64,000 bases of DNA, from positions 331,493-395,492 of the forward strand of contig JAUJPD010000001.1 of NCBI GenBank assembly GCA_030447315.1, given 5' to 3'. Shown piece after piece: positions 11,418 to 20,761 of the stretch. Numbering within the stretch: the first letter of the stretch is position 1; each line of letters opens with the position of its first letter. Both the position numbers and the translations under genes were made by a program. Below the pieces are notes generated by a model, which saw nothing but the letters and a program-made list of their open reading frames with translations, searched no databases and was not told the origin of the DNA. This stretch comes from Actinomycetota bacterium. Lineage in GTDB: Bacteria; Actinomycetota; CADDZG01; WHSQ01.

Positions 11418-11903
11418 CTAGAAGGGTTCGAGCAGCTCCACGTCTCCCTCGGCCTCGTCCAGGGAGTCGGCCAGCGGCGTCTCCCACGGGTCGGTCAGGC
11501 CGGGGTCGATCTCGAGCAGGGGGACGAGGGCGAAGCGGCGCTCCCGCAGGCGGGGGTGAGGGATCTCCAGGTCGGGCTCGCTGATCTTTTCGTTGTCGTA
11601 GAGAAGGATGTCGAGGTCAACAACGCGGGGCCCCCACCGGATATCGCTCGGCTCGCGTCCCAGTCTCTGCTCGATGCGCTGACAGGTCTCGAGCAGAGCG
11701 CGCGGCTCCAACGCGGTGTCGATCCTGGCCGCGACGTTGACGAACGAACGTTGAGGAGGACCTCCTAGGGGAGCCGTGGCGTAGAGGCTGGAGGTAGCTA
11801 GGACCGACACACCTGCGGCGGCATCGAGCGCGGAGACGGCGGAGCGGCAGAACCCGGCGCGGTCGCCGACGTTGGAACCGATGCCGATGTAGGAGATCCT
11901 CAT
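11418..11903 (-). CDS. folK: 2-amino-4-hydroxy-6-hydroxymethyldihydropteridine pyrophosphokinase
   Basis: Transfers pyrophosphate from ATP to hydroxymethyl-dihydropterin in folate synthesis. The 161-aa protein has the N-terminal YIGIGSNVGDRAG, FVNVAARIDTALEPRALLETCQRIEQRLGR, the signature RWGPRVVDLDILLYDNE and PHPRLRERRFALVPLLEI. Length is normal. It is the last gene of the folE-folP-folB-folK run, 3 nt after folB. Confidence 0.96.
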   Translation of the reverse strand: MRISYIGIGSNVGDRAGFCRSAVSALDAAAGVSVLATSSLYATAPLGGPPQRSFVNVAARIDTALEPRALLETCQRIEQRLGREPSDIRWGPRVVDLDILLYDNEKISEPDLEIPHPRLRERRFALVPLLEIDPGLTDPWETPLADSLDEAEGDVELLEPF

Positions 11904-11906
11904 CGT

Positions 11907-12260
11907 CTACAGCCTCTCGATCCTTACCGCGATCCTGCCCACGTCTTGCTCGATCGGTGGTGCATCTTTCGCCACCTCCACGCTAACCCCATTCACGCCG
12001 GGGATCGCTGCAATGTGCCCGGCTATCTTCTCCGCGAGATTCTCCAGCAGCGCGCAGGTCGTGGTGGCCACCACCTCCTCGATCTCGCGGGTGACGGTGC
12101 CATAGTCGACCGTGTCGTTGAGGTCGTCGGTCTTTCCGGGCCGTCGAAGATCCAATGCGATCTCTATACCCACCAGAAGGAGCTGCTCTTCAGAGCGCTC
12201 CTCTTCGGTCGCGCCGACATGACCTTTCACTCGCAGATCCCGAACGATGATCGAATCCAT
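11907..12260 (-). CDS. folB: Dihydroneopterin aldolase
   Basis: Converts dihydroneopterin to hydroxymethyl-dihydropterin and glycolaldehyde. The 117-aa protein has the tunnelling-fold family features IIVRDLRVKGHVGATEEER (catalytic Glu in the EER), NDTVDYGTVTREIEE and LLENLAEKIAG. Its start codon overlaps the folP stop by one base, and folK starts 3 nt downstream, so the three are one translation unit. Confidence 0.95.
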   Translation of the reverse strand: MDSIIVRDLRVKGHVGATEEERSEEQLLLVGIEIALDLRRPGKTDDLNDTVDYGTVTREIEEVVATTTCALLENLAEKIAGHIAAIPGVNGVSVEVAKDAPPIEQDVGRIAVRIERL

Positions 12261-13117
12261 CAGAGTGTTCTACCTCGCGCTGCGATGGCCGCGGACATAC
12301 GAGCAACCCTGGCCATCTCCGGGACATCGTGCACCCGCACGATGTGCGCGCCTCGAGCGATCGCCCACGCCACCGTGGCCGCCGTTCCCTCCATACGTTG
12401 TGTCTCCGGCAGATCGAGAACAGCGCCGATGAACGACTTGCGAGAGGTCCCGGCCAGCACCGGGTAGCCGAGCCCAACGATCTCGTCGAGCCTGTCCAGC
12501 AGCTCCAGGTTCTGCCGCGGGGTCTTGGCGAACCCGAAGCCGGGGTCGAGAACGATGGAATCGCGAGCGATACCACGCGCCAGGAACCGCTCCGCGGCCG
12601 CAGCCAAGACGGAGGAAACGTCCGTGACGACGTCGTCGTAGCGGGTCAGGGAACGCATCGTGGCGGGGGTCCCGCGGGAGTGCATGAAGATCATCGCGGC
12701 CCCCGTGTGGGCCGCTACAGAGGCCATCTCTGGATCCGCTTCTTCCCCCGACGTGTCGTTGACGATGGAGGCGCCTGTCTCCACCGCCCGGCGAGCAACG
12801 GATGCCTTGCGGGTGTCGATCGAAACCGGCACCTGGGTTCGTGCGGCCACTGCTTCGATGACGGGCAGCACACGGCGCAGCTCTTCTTCTTCGGAGACGT
12901 GTTCGGCCCCCGGGCGCGTGGACTCACCTCCGACGTCGAGGATGTCCGCGCCCTGTTCCACCATCTCGAGCGCATGCGCCACAGCCTCTCCGGTCTGGAA
13001 CCAAAGGCCCCCGTCGGAGAAGGAGTCCGGAGTGACGTTGAGCACACCCATGATCAGCGGCCTATCGAGAAGCAAGGTATGGGAGCCGCAGCGGAGCTCG
13101 AGGGGCACGGGGCTCAC
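12260..13117 (-). CDS. folP: Dihydropteroate synthase
   Basis: Condenses hydroxymethyl-dihydropterin pyrophosphate with p-aminobenzoate; target of sulfonamides. The 285-aa TIM-barrel protein has [68 protein letters not shown] and ISR-region GTSRKSFIG. The GTG start overlaps the folE stop (GTGA), and the stop overlaps folB, consistent with tight coupling. Confidence 0.96.
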   Translation of the reverse strand: MSPVPLELRCGSHTLLLDRPLIMGVLNVTPDSFSDGGLWFQTGEAVAHALEMVEQGADILDVGGESTRPGAEHVSEEEELRRVLPVIEAVAARTQVPVSIDTRKASVARRAVETGASIVNDTSGEEADPEMASVAAHTGAAMIFMHSRGTPATMRSLTRYDDVVTDVSSVLAAAAERFLARGIARDSIVLDPGFGFAKTPRQNLELLDRLDEIVGLGYPVLAGTSRKSFIGAVLDLPETQRMEGTAATVAWAIARGAHIVRVHDVPEMARVARMSAAIAARGRTL

Positions 13118-13716
13118 CCGCGCCGGATGAAGCCCATCGCTTCGGCACGCGTCGCTTCGCTACTGCGGAACTGTCCCCGTACGGCAGACGTGACGGTTCG
13201 GCTACCGGGCTTGCGCACCCCACGCATGCTCATGCAGAGATGCTCGGCTTCGATCACCACGAGGACTCCGCGAGGATCGAGCTCGGTCTCGATCGCGTCC
13301 GCGATCTGCGTCGTCAACCGTTCCTGTACCTGAGGCCGCTTCGAGAGCGTGTCCACCAACCGGGCGATCTTCGACAGGCCGGTGATCTTGCCGCTCTTGT
13401 TCGGTATGTAGGCGACATGAGCTTTACCTATGAAGGGGATCAGATGATGCTCGCAGATGCTGTGCAGATCGATGTCGCGCACCATGATCATCTCGTCGTG
13501 ACCCGCCTCGAACAGAACGTCTAGCTCCTGGGTCGGCTCTGTGAGCAACCCGGCGAAGACCTCCTCGTACATATCCGCCACCCGCCGAGGCGTGTCCACG
13601 AGACCGTCTCGCTGGGGATCCTCACCGATGGCGATCAGGATCTCTCGGATGGCGCGCTCGATGCGCGCCTTATCCATACCTTCATGGAGCGGATGAACCC
13701 TTTCGGCATCACTCAT
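13114..13716 (-). CDS. folE: GTP cyclohydrolase I
   Basis: First step of tetrahydrofolate synthesis: GTP to dihydroneopterin triphosphate. The 200-aa protein has the type IA zinc ligands in [23 protein letters not shown] (Cys and two His) and the third cysteine in [36 protein letters not shown] is also typical. It overlaps folP by 4 nt and follows ftsH by 38 nt. Confidence 0.96.
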   Translation of the reverse strand: MSDAERVHPLHEGMDKARIERAIREILIAIGEDPQRDGLVDTPRRVADMYEEVFAGLLTEPTQELDVLFEAGHDEMIMVRDIDLHSICEHHLIPFIGKAHVAYIPNKSGKITGLSKIARLVDTLSKRPQVQERLTTQIADAIETELDPRGVLVVIEAEHLCMSMRGVRKPGSRTVTSAVRGQFRSSEATRAEAMGFIRRG

Positions 13717-13754
13717 GGCCCAACCCTAGTGGGCACGTACAGGGTGAGAAGAGA

Positions 13755-15698
13755 CTAGGCCTCGCCGAGTCGTGGCGTGGGTCGTGGGCGCGGCAGCCGC
13801 TTGCGTTCCGGGACCACGCCGGCCGCGTCGGCGTCGGCCTCGTCACGGGCCTGGCGACGGATGCGGGTTCGCTCGAGCGGATTGTTGGGAGACTGCTTTG
13901 CAACCTCGGCCAGGATCTCCGCGACCTCCGCCTTCTCCAGCGACTCTTGCTCGATCAGCTTCTGCACCATCAGATCGAGCTTGTCCCGGTACTTGGTCAC
14001 GATCTCGCGGGCTTCGTCGTGTGCCTCCTCGACCAGACGGCGGATCTCCTCGTCGATCTTGGCGGCCACCACGTCGGAGTAGTCCTTCACGTGGCCGAAG
14101 TCACGTCCAAGGAACGGCTGTGACTCGTTCTCCCCGAGAGCCAGGGGCCCGAGCCGCGACATGCCGAACTGGGTGACCATCTGCTTCGCGATGCGCGTGC
14201 AGCGCTGGATGTCGTCCTGGGCGCCGGTGGTGGGCTCGTCGAAGACGAGCTCCTCGGCCACCCGGCCCCCGAGAAGCATCGCCAGTTCGTCGATGAGCTC
14301 CGAGCGGGTAACCAGGAAGCGGTCTTCGGTCGGAAGGGTGAGCGTGTAACCGAGGGCCCGTCCACGAGAGACGATCGAGACCTTGTGCACGGGGTCGGCG
14401 TTGGGCAGCGCATGTGACACGAGCGCGTGACCTGCCTCGTGGTAGGCGATGACCTTCTTCTCTTTCTCCGAGATGATCCGGCTGCGGCGTTCGGGCCCCG
14501 CCAGTACCCGATCGATCGCCTCTTCTAGCTCCTCCATGCCGATCTCGCTCTTGCTGAACCGAGCCGCGAGCAACGCTGCCTCGTTCACGACGTTCGCGAG
14601 GTCAGCTCCGGTGAACCCGGGGGTACGGCGGGCGAGCACCTCTATGTCGATCTCTTTGTTGATGGGCTTGCCGCGCGTGTGAACCTTCAAGATGCCGGTG
14701 CGACCGTTGAGGTCGGGACGGTCCACCACGATCTGACGATCGAAACGGCCGGGACGCAAAAGTGCCGGATCCAAGATGTCGGGACGGTTCGTAGCTGCGA
14801 TCAAGATCACGCCGCTCTTCACGTCGAAGCCGTCCATCTCGACGAGCAACTGGTTCAGCGTCTGCTCACGCTCGTCGTGGCCGCCGCCCATGCCGGCGCC
14901 GCGGTGACGCCCCACGGCGTCGATCTCGTCCATGAAGATGATCGCCGGGGAGTTGGCTTTCGCTTGCTCGAACAGATCACGGACCCGCGAGGCGCCGACA
15001 CCGACGAACATCTCGACGAAATCTGAACCCGAGATCGAGAAGTACGGGACCCCCGCTTCACCGGCGACCGCACGAGCCAACAACGTCTTGCCGGTTCCGG
15101 GGGGGCCGAACAGGAGAACGCCCTTGGGGATCTTGGCGCCCATCGCTTGGAACTTCTGAGGCGCCTCCAGGTACTCCTTGATCTCCTGGAGCTCCTCGAC
15201 GGCTTCGTCGAGACCGGCCACGTCGGCGAAAGTGATCTTCGGCTGGTCCTTGGTGACCAACTTCGCACGCGATTTCCCGAACGACATGACGCGGTTGCCA
15301 CCGCCTTGCATCTGCTGCATGAGGAAGAAGAAGAATCCGACGATGATGATGATGGGAAGGAACTGGAACAGGAAGGAGAGCCACGGCGAACCTTGTTGTG
15401 GATCGGCGCTGACGGAGACGTTGTTCTCGAGCGCCACCTGCTGGTACTCGTCGATCGTGTCCTTGGGCAGCGCGACCTCGTAGCGGCCCTCACTGCCCTC
15501 GAGCTCGCCCACGACCCTCTCGTCGCGGGTCAAGAACTCCGCGGTGGCGATCTCGTTCGCTTCGACCCTCTGGATCCAGTCGTTGACGGACTCCAGCTCT
15601 TGAGGCTTGTCCGCGCCGCCCCGGTAGATGCTGAAGACCCAAACGACCGCGACGATGAGAACGAGATAGAAGACGGCGGATCGGAAGATGCGATTCAT
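13755..15698 (-). CDS. ftsH: ATP-dependent zinc metalloprotease FtsH
   Basis: Membrane AAA+ protease degrading misfolded membrane and regulatory proteins. 647 aa from the ATG at 15698. Two N-terminal membrane segments (about 7-25 and 105-125, the latter [17 protein letters not shown]) flank an extracytoplasmic domain. Then come Walker A GPPGTGKT, Walker [16 protein letters not shown], the second region of homology with arginine finger, and the zinc site HEAGH near residue 415. The C-terminus carries an Arg-rich tail (about 610-647). No clear Shine-Dalgarno precedes the ATG; a TTG at 15707 is the alternative start. Confidence 0.96.
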   Translation of the reverse strand: MNRIFRSAVFYLVLIVAVVWVFSIYRGGADKPQELESVNDWIQRVEANEIATAEFLTRDERVVGELEGSEGRYEVALPKDTIDEYQQVALENNVSVSADPQQGSPWLSFLFQFLPIIIIVGFFFFLMQQMQGGGNRVMSFGKSRAKLVTKDQPKITFADVAGLDEAVEELQEIKEYLEAPQKFQAMGAKIPKGVLLFGPPGTGKTLLARAVAGEAGVPYFSISGSDFVEMFVGVGASRVRDLFEQAKANSPAIIFMDEIDAVGRHRGAGMGGGHDEREQTLNQLLVEMDGFDVKSGVILIAATNRPDILDPALLRPGRFDRQIVVDRPDLNGRTGILKVHTRGKPINKEIDIEVLARRTPGFTGADLANVVNEAALLAARFSKSEIGMEELEEAIDRVLAGPERRSRIISEKEKKVIAYHEAGHALVSHALPNADPVHKVSIVSRGRALGYTLTLPTEDRFLVTRSELIDELAMLLGGRVAEELVFDEPTTGAQDDIQRCTRIAKQMVTQFGMSRLGPLALGENESQPFLGRDFGHVKDYSDVVAAKIDEEIRRLVEEAHDEAREIVTKYRDKLDLMVQKLIEQESLEKAEVAEILAEVAKQSPNNPLERTRIRRQARDEADADAAGVVPERKRLPRPRPTPRLGEA

Positions 15699-15762
15699 GG
15701 TTAGCAAAGGGTAGCAGGGCTGCGTAGCTACGAAACCGACAGATACGGCTGTGAAAGGCGCC

Positions 15763-16314
15763 CTACAAAGCGCTTGCTTCGTGCTTCAGGACACCGATAT
15801 AGGGAAGGTTCCGGTACTTCTCGTCGTAGTCGAGCCCGTAGCCGACGACGAAGACGGGAGGGATCTCGAAGCCCGGGTACTTGACGTCCATCGGTACCGC
15901 TTGCTCGCCCTTCTTCCAGAACAACGAGCAGATCTCGAGCGACCTCGGTCGGCGCGCCTCGAGGTATCGAAGCAAGTACGAGATCGTCAGCCCGGAGTCG
16001 ATGATGTCTTCGACCAGGAGGACGTCCCGGTCGGTGATCTCGTAATCGAGATCCTTGAGGATGCGCACGACTCCGGACGACTTGGTCGCCGAACCGTAAG
16101 AGGACACCGCCATGAAGTCGAACTCGATCGGCAGCTTGATCCCACGCGCGAGGTCGGCCATGAACACGAAGGCGCCCTTCAGCACCCCCACCAGAAGCAG
16201 GTCGCGACCCCGGTAGTCCTCGGTGATCTGCTTGGACAGCTCGTTGATCTTGTCCTGGATCTCGTCCGCGCTGATCAGCACCTCTGCGACGTCGGGGTGG
16301 ACCTCGAAGCTCAT
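15763..16314 (-). CDS. hpt: Hypoxanthine phosphoribosyltransferase
   Basis: Purine salvage: hypoxanthine or guanine plus PRPP to the nucleotide. The 183-aa protein has the PRPP-binding signature [13 protein letters not shown], the [17 protein letters not shown] loop, the mobile-loop [11 protein letters not shown] and the C-terminal [19 protein letters not shown]. It lies between tilS and ftsH, an order conserved from actinobacteria to bacilli. A longer out-of-frame overlap on the same strand is not coding. Confidence 0.96.
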   Translation of the reverse strand: MSFEVHPDVAEVLISADEIQDKINELSKQITEDYRGRDLLLVGVLKGAFVFMADLARGIKLPIEFDFMAVSSYGSATKSSGVVRILKDLDYEITDRDVLLVEDIIDSGLTISYLLRYLEARRPRSLEICSLFWKKGEQAVPMDVKYPGFEIPPVFVVGYGLDYDEKYRNLPYIGVLKHEASAL

Positions 16315-16384
16315 GGCCGCATCCTAGTGTCCACTCCCTCTCCAAGGTCCCGTCCGCGTGGCCCGGTCGAGACGGGCCCGAAGC

Positions 16385-17374
16385 TCAGCCGTGGCTGGGG
16401 TCCAGAACGGTCAGGTGGTCCTTGTCGAGCACGATCTGTTTGCCGGACGCGACCGAGAACCGCAACGGCGGGACCGCATGTTCGTCATCGAGCGCGTCGA
16501 GCGCGGCATCGATCCCGCCGGATCGATCCCGTACCCGTCCGATGGCCGACTCCAGCACCCGTCGTCGCAGAGCCCGCGGCAGGCCCCTCAACAGATCGAG
16601 CTTGATGACGGGACCGTCTTGACCGGACTGGATCAGGTCGGCCGAGAGCCGTTCGCCCAGCAGCGTGAAAGCCGCAGCATCCTCAGCCAGACGCTCCGCG
16701 GAAGTAGCGATCGCCTTGACCGCTCCGGCGCCCCAATGGGATTCGATCGTCTCGACGAGGTGCGACCTGATCCGTACGCGATCGAAGCGGTGGTCTTCGT
16801 TCGCGGGATCCTCGTAGAACTCCAGACCCACCTCTTCGCAGTAAGACTTCGTTTCTGATCGCCGCACGTCGATCAACGGCCGAATCCTCGGCCCCTCTAC
16901 GGGCCGAAGACCCGCGAGTCCCGAGGTTCCCGAGCCATGAAGCAACCGAGCCAGCGTCGTCTCCACACGGTCGTCAAGGGTGTGGCCGGTCACGATGGGG
17001 GCCGCCCCTATGTCTCCGGCGATCGAAGCAAAGAAGGCGTAGCGGAAGTCGCGAGCGCGGGCCTGCAGGTTGGGGCCTGCGAGATCGTGAGCACGAGCGA
17101 CGTGTACGTCGTACCCGAGAGCTGCAGTGTCGCGAGCGACTCGGGCCGCTACTTCAGACGACTCAGGCGACAGACCATGATCGACGTGCGCGACGGCGAT
17201 CTGCAGATCGAGCTTCTCTTCGAGGCGGGCCAGCACGTCCAACAAACATGTCGAATCCGGCCCCCCCGACACGGCCACCAGCACGGACTCGCCACCGTTC
17301 AACATCCGGCGGCGCAGGATGGAGGCCAGGACCCCGTCGACCAGGTCGAACCCGGCCCCCCCGAGGCTGCGCAC
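16385..17374 (-). CDS. tilS: tRNA(Ile)-lysidine synthetase
   Basis: Converts C34 of tRNA-Ile(CAU) to lysidine, switching its identity from Met to Ile; essential. The 329-aa protein has the PP-loop SGGPDSTCLLDVL, the VAHVDHGL strand, TGHTLDDRVETTLARLLHGSG and GLAGLRPVEGPRIRPLID. The C-terminal region is short, as in other actinobacteria. It is followed by hpt and preceded 10 nt away by the DUF2342 protein, the usual actinobacterial order. Confidence 0.95.
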   Translation of the reverse strand: MRSLGGAGFDLVDGVLASILRRRMLNGGESVLVAVSGGPDSTCLLDVLARLEEKLDLQIAVAHVDHGLSPESSEVAARVARDTAALGYDVHVARAHDLAGPNLQARARDFRYAFFASIAGDIGAAPIVTGHTLDDRVETTLARLLHGSGTSGLAGLRPVEGPRIRPLIDVRRSETKSYCEEVGLEFYEDPANEDHRFDRVRIRSHLVETIESHWGAGAVKAIATSAERLAEDAAAFTLLGERLSADLIQSGQDGPVIKLDLLRGLPRALRRRVLESAIGRVRDRSGGIDAALDALDDEHAVPPLRFSVASGKQIVLDKDHLTVLDPSHG

Positions 17375-17384
17375 TAGCCGATCG

Positions 17385-18473
17385 CTAGGCCGCTACGCGC
17401 GTCAGCCACGACTCCGGCCTGCGCAGCTCTTCCATCGAGGGAAGGTGTGCCGGATCCACCCATAGGTGGCTGAGAGCGCTTACACCTCCCTGCGCGGCCA
17501 CGCCCTCGCAGAAGGATTGCCCGAGCTCGTATTGACGAAGCTTCATCTCGAGTCCGATCGCCTGAGCCACGATGCGCTGGGCCACGTTTTGTTGCTGGCG
17601 GCGTCGCTGGAAGATGTGACGCATCTGGGGGAACGAAGGGATGACCTTGGCGCCCACGCTGTCCATGACGAAATTGCCATGTCCCTCGACCACCGCCATC
17701 AACGCTTGGATCTGGTTCAGCACTACCTTCTGCTCCTCGTTGGCGAACAGATACATCGGGCTCTTCTCCTCCGCGGGAACCGACCTCGAAACAAGCTTTC
17801 TCCCCGCGACGGCAAGCCTTTGCGCCAAACCCTTCGCGTCGATGTCGACCGAATCCAGGTAGTCGTGCACCAGCGACAGGAAGCGGGGGCGCAGCCAGGG
17901 GACGCCTTCGAACTGGAACCGATGGGTCACCTCGTGCAGAGCCACCCATAGCGCGAACTCTTCCGGGACGAAGCCGAAGCGACGCTCGGTCTCGACCATG
18001 TTCGTCCCCACGAAGAAGAGGGCCGCGTGAGAGTCGCGCCCCAGCGCTCGCCGAGACGCAGACCGCGGAGCCGACTCCTCGGAGACCAACAGGTCGTACT
18101 GACCCAACACCCTCCGAGACAGATAGCCCAGCAGAGCCCCTACCTCGACCGAAACCGCGGTCGTTTGCAGCAACCTCGCCGGAAGCGGCACCTGATCGAG
18201 CCGCTTGCTGATCTTGTCGTGGATCGGGCCGAGCATCGCCGTCATGCCTTTGATGTTGATCTCGGCCCACCGGGCGCGGTCGATGATCTCCCACTCGACG
18301 GGGGCCGGAGCGGGGATCCCGCTGAACTCGCCCACCAGCTGCTCCGAACGGGGCACCGCTACCTCGAGGCCGCGCCGGAGTCGTTCGAGCAGGTAGGAGT
18401 CGTCGGCATCGCCGGCCCCCGCTACGCGGCGGGCGACGGCCACCGCGAGGCGCGGTTCGATCAGATTAGCCAT
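17385..18473 (-). CDS. Zinc-dependent metalloprotease, DUF2342 (F420-biosynthesis-associated) family
   Basis: 362 aa. A gluzincin-like motif LHEVTHRFQFEGVPWLRP (HEVTH) with flanking LGRDSHAALFFVGTNM and VVEGHGNFVMDSVGA identifies the DUF2342 family, restricted largely to actinobacteria and chloroflexi and described in profiles as coenzyme F420-associated or zinc-dependent metalloprotease. The second glutamate ligand probably lies in the VVEGH segment. No signal peptide, so presumably cytosolic; substrate unknown. The neighbourhood (upstream of tilS-hpt-ftsH) is the standard one for this family. Confidence 0.88.
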   Translation of the reverse strand: MANLIEPRLAVAVARRVAGAGDADDSYLLERLRRGLEVAVPRSEQLVGEFSGIPAPAPVEWEIIDRARWAEINIKGMTAMLGPIHDKISKRLDQVPLPARLLQTTAVSVEVGALLGYLSRRVLGQYDLLVSEESAPRSASRRALGRDSHAALFFVGTNMVETERRFGFVPEEFALWVALHEVTHRFQFEGVPWLRPRFLSLVHDYLDSVDIDAKGLAQRLAVAGRKLVSRSVPAEEKSPMYLFANEEQKVVLNQIQALMAVVEGHGNFVMDSVGAKVIPSFPQMRHIFQRRRQQQNVAQRIVAQAIGLEMKLRQYELGQSFCEGVAAQGGVSALSHLWVDPAHLPSMEELRRPESWLTRVAA

Positions 18474-18515
18474 GGGTCGATCCTCATCACGCTGGGGTGC
18501 CCGCGGCGGGGGCGG

Positions 18516-18911
18516 CTAAAACCCGCGGCGCTGGCGGCTGGCGATCATCTTGTAATAGAGACCGCCCATCGCGAGGAACAGCATGAGGAGCATGACCAGG
18601 ACGATCTTGGACATCTGGTAGGTCCATTGAGGCCCCTCTTCCTCGACGGCCTCTGCTTGCTCGCCCTCGCCCGCGCCGGTTTCCGCGTCGGGGTCGCCCT
18701 CACCGCCTTGGAAGTCGTCCGATTGGCCGCCGCCTTCACCTTGGTCGGTATCGGTTCCAGGATCCGCTTGACTGCCGCCCTCGTTCTCGACCTCGGTCCC
18801 TTCCTCGGATTCGACCTGAGCCAAGCTGACCGGAGCGGCGTATGCGAAGGGAGCGGCCGCCACCACCAGCGAGATGGCACACAAGAGCAGTCGGGCCAGC
18901 CGGCAACGCAT
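18516..18911 (-). CDS. Unknown signal-peptide membrane protein with acidic linker
   Basis: 131 aa from the ATG at 18911, chosen for the GGAGGA 9 nt upstream. An N-terminal signal (LARLLLCAISLVVAAAPFAYA) is followed by about 60 residues very rich in Glu, Asp, Gly and Gln, and a C-terminal membrane helix (MSKIVLVMLLMLFLAMGGLYY) ending in a basic tail. The predicted topology is an extracytoplasmic acidic stalk tethered to the membrane. I do not recognise a family. It precedes the DUF2342 gene. Confidence 0.7.
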   Translation of the reverse strand: MRCRLARLLLCAISLVVAAAPFAYAAPVSLAQVESEEGTEVENEGGSQADPGTDTDQGEGGGQSDDFQGGEGDPDAETGAGEGEQAEAVEEEGPQWTYQMSKIVLVMLLMLFLAMGGLYYKMIASRQRRGF

Positions 18912-19045
18912 CCGGTGAGATCCTCCGGTCATAGGGAAGCTTGGACGGCGACAGGATATCTCGCGGGCTTGGGGGCCGGGCAGGACAGGACCGTGGAGAA
19001 GCGTCCTCTCATTCGCCCGGCCGGCGGTGCGAGGGAAGGGGGGAG

Positions 19046-19249
19046 CTAGGCGGAGCCGGCTGCGGGCTTGCGCCCTCTGAGCCGGGGCACCTTCATCTCC
19101 GCGTGGGCCCAGCACTTGTCGCGTTTGTTGTAGGTGGACAGCCGGGTCACGCAGTCTGGTGCGGCGCACTTCCGGCCTTTGGCGAACTTCTGCGACGCCC
19201 GGGGCACAGCCTGGGGCCTCGATCCCCGGATGGCGTTGTCCTTGCTCAT
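19046..19249 (-). CDS. Small zinc-ribbon-like protein of unknown function
   Basis: 67 aa, basic. The cysteine/histidine pattern C-x4-C-x12-C-x2-H (CAAPDCVTRLSTYNKRDKCW then AH) looks like a single zinc-binding knuckle between a basic N-terminal third and a basic C-terminal tail with RLRGRKP. The ATG at 19249 has GAGGAG 8-13 nt upstream, which supports a genuine short gene. It is divergently placed next to the mgtE-like gene. It could bind nucleic acid, which is inference only. Confidence 0.65.
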   Translation of the reverse strand: MSKDNAIRGSRPQAVPRASQKFAKGRKCAAPDCVTRLSTYNKRDKCWAHAEMKVPRLRGRKPAAGSA

Positions 19250-19380
19250 CTCACGAGCTCCTCTCCAGACCGCCGGCCGGTGCCCTGGGGGCGATCGGAA
19301 CGTCCGGATGTCTGTGTCTCGACATCTATTCGGTTCGACGGCGCCGGGCGGTTTGGAGTTCCTTATTAAATGTGTCTTAC

Positions 19381-20724
19381 GTGAAGCCTCCCCGTCCACC
19401 TCGCCTGACCCGGCTCCCGGTTCCGATCCGGTGGCTGGGCGCTGCCGTCCGAGCAGTGGTGGGGACGCCGGCGAGGGCCGCTCGAGGGACCACCCGTGCC
19501 GTATCGGATCCGGCCCGCCAGGTGGTGGACTACTGGTCCTCGGAGCGAGTGACGATGAAGCAGGGATTCATCGCGGTCTGCATAGCGTCGCTGACGTCGC
19601 TGATCGCGGGGGTCACGCTGGCCGGCATGAGCGGGCGGATCGACGCTGTCGACGGCCTCTTCATCCTGATCCCGGTATCGATCGGGATGAGGGGAAACAT
19701 CTTCGGCGCGCTGGCCGCCCGCCTCGGCACCTCGATCCACTCCGGCTTGTTCGAGGTCTCCCGAGACAGGAACGGGATGCTCTACCAGAACGTCTACGCG
19801 GCCGCGCTCCTCACGATGGGCACCTCGGCCACCATGGGGGTGCTGGGCCGTGCCATCGGGGGCCTGCTCGGCCTCGATACCGTCTCGGTCTGGGACTTCA
19901 TCCTGATCGCGGTAGTCGGTGGGTTGCTGTCTTCAGCCGTGGTGCTGGCGGTGACGGTTCGCCTCTCGATCACGTCTTACGAACGAGGCTGGGACCTGGA
20001 CTCGGTCGGCTCTCCTCTGATCACGGCGATGGGAGACGTCGTGACCCTCCCGTTCCTCTTGCTCGCCTCGTACCTGGTGGGGATCCGGTTCCTCACCCCG
20101 ATCCTCGGTGGGATCGCGCTGGCGGTCGCGATCGTCGCCCTCGTCCGGGGTTGGACCAGCGTCAGGCTGGTCTCCAAGCGCATCGTGCGGGAGAGCTTCC
20201 CGGTCTTGTGCATCGCCATCCTGCTGGACATCCTCGCGGGTGCCGTGGTCGAGCCGCGCGTCGACGAGGTGTTCCTCGTGTTCCCCGCGCTCTTGATCGT
20301 AGTACCGGGCTTCCTGGAGAACACCGGAGCCTTGGGGTCGATCTTGGCCGCCCGCTTGGGCTCGAAGCTGCACCTGGGCGCGGTCACTCCCAGCGCTCGT
20401 CCCGACGCCGCGGCGTTGCTGGACGGGAGCATCGTGCTGGTTCTGGGCCTGACCGTGTACACGATCACCGCGGTGGCGACGCTGCTGCTGGCCGAGCTAC
20501 TGGGAGTGAACTACCCCGGCGTCCTCAGGTTCATAGGGATCACCTTGCTGGGGGGCTTGATGGCCACCTTCCTTGCAGCCTTCATCGGTTACTACGCGGC
20601 AACCACCACCTACCGTTTCGGTCTCGATCCCGACAACCACACGATCCCACTCGTGACCTCGGGGATGGATCTGTTGGGCGTGATCTGCCTGGTGATAGCG
20701 CTGGTCGTGTTCGGAGTAGCCTGA
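19381..20724 (+). CDS. MgtE/SLC41-type divalent cation transporter
   Basis: 447 aa with about ten membrane segments arranged as two homologous MgtE integral membrane halves: VDGLFILIPVSIGMRGNIFGALAARLGTS in the first and FPALLIVVPGFLENTGALGSILAARLGS in the second. It lacks the cytosolic N and CBS domains of classic MgtE, so it resembles the SLC41-like halves found in archaea and actinobacteria. The GTG at 19381 is preferred; the frame is open further upstream but that part looks non-coding. It is followed 37 nt later by a PhoU/TrkA_C protein, a pairing that suggests a regulated Mg2+ or other divalent-ion channel. Confidence 0.85.
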   Translation: MKPPRPPRLTRLPVPIRWLGAAVRAVVGTPARAARGTTRAVSDPARQVVDYWSSERVTMKQGFIAVCIASLTSLIAGVTLAGMSGRIDAVDGLFILIPVSIGMRGNIFGALAARLGTSIHSGLFEVSRDRNGMLYQNVYAAALLTMGTSATMGVLGRAIGGLLGLDTVSVWDFILIAVVGGLLSSAVVLAVTVRLSITSYERGWDLDSVGSPLITAMGDVVTLPFLLLASYLVGIRFLTPILGGIALAVAIVALVRGWTSVRLVSKRIVRESFPVLCIAILLDILAGAVVEPRVDEVFLVFPALLIVVPGFLENTGALGSILAARLGSKLHLGAVTPSARPDAAALLDGSIVLVLGLTVYTITAVATLLLAELLGVNYPGVLRFIGITLLGGLMATFLAAFIGYYAATTTYRFGLDPDNHTIPLVTSGMDLLGVICLVIALVVFGVA

Positions 20725-20761
20725 AAACGCCCCGGCAGGGGGAAAGGGGAACAAGACACAG

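Noticed and set aside
19250..19380. Magnesium riboswitch (M-box or ykoK type) before the MgtE-like gene
   Set aside because: The leader is about 130 nt and I see no conserved core or terminator stem; a covariance search with the ykoK model would decide.
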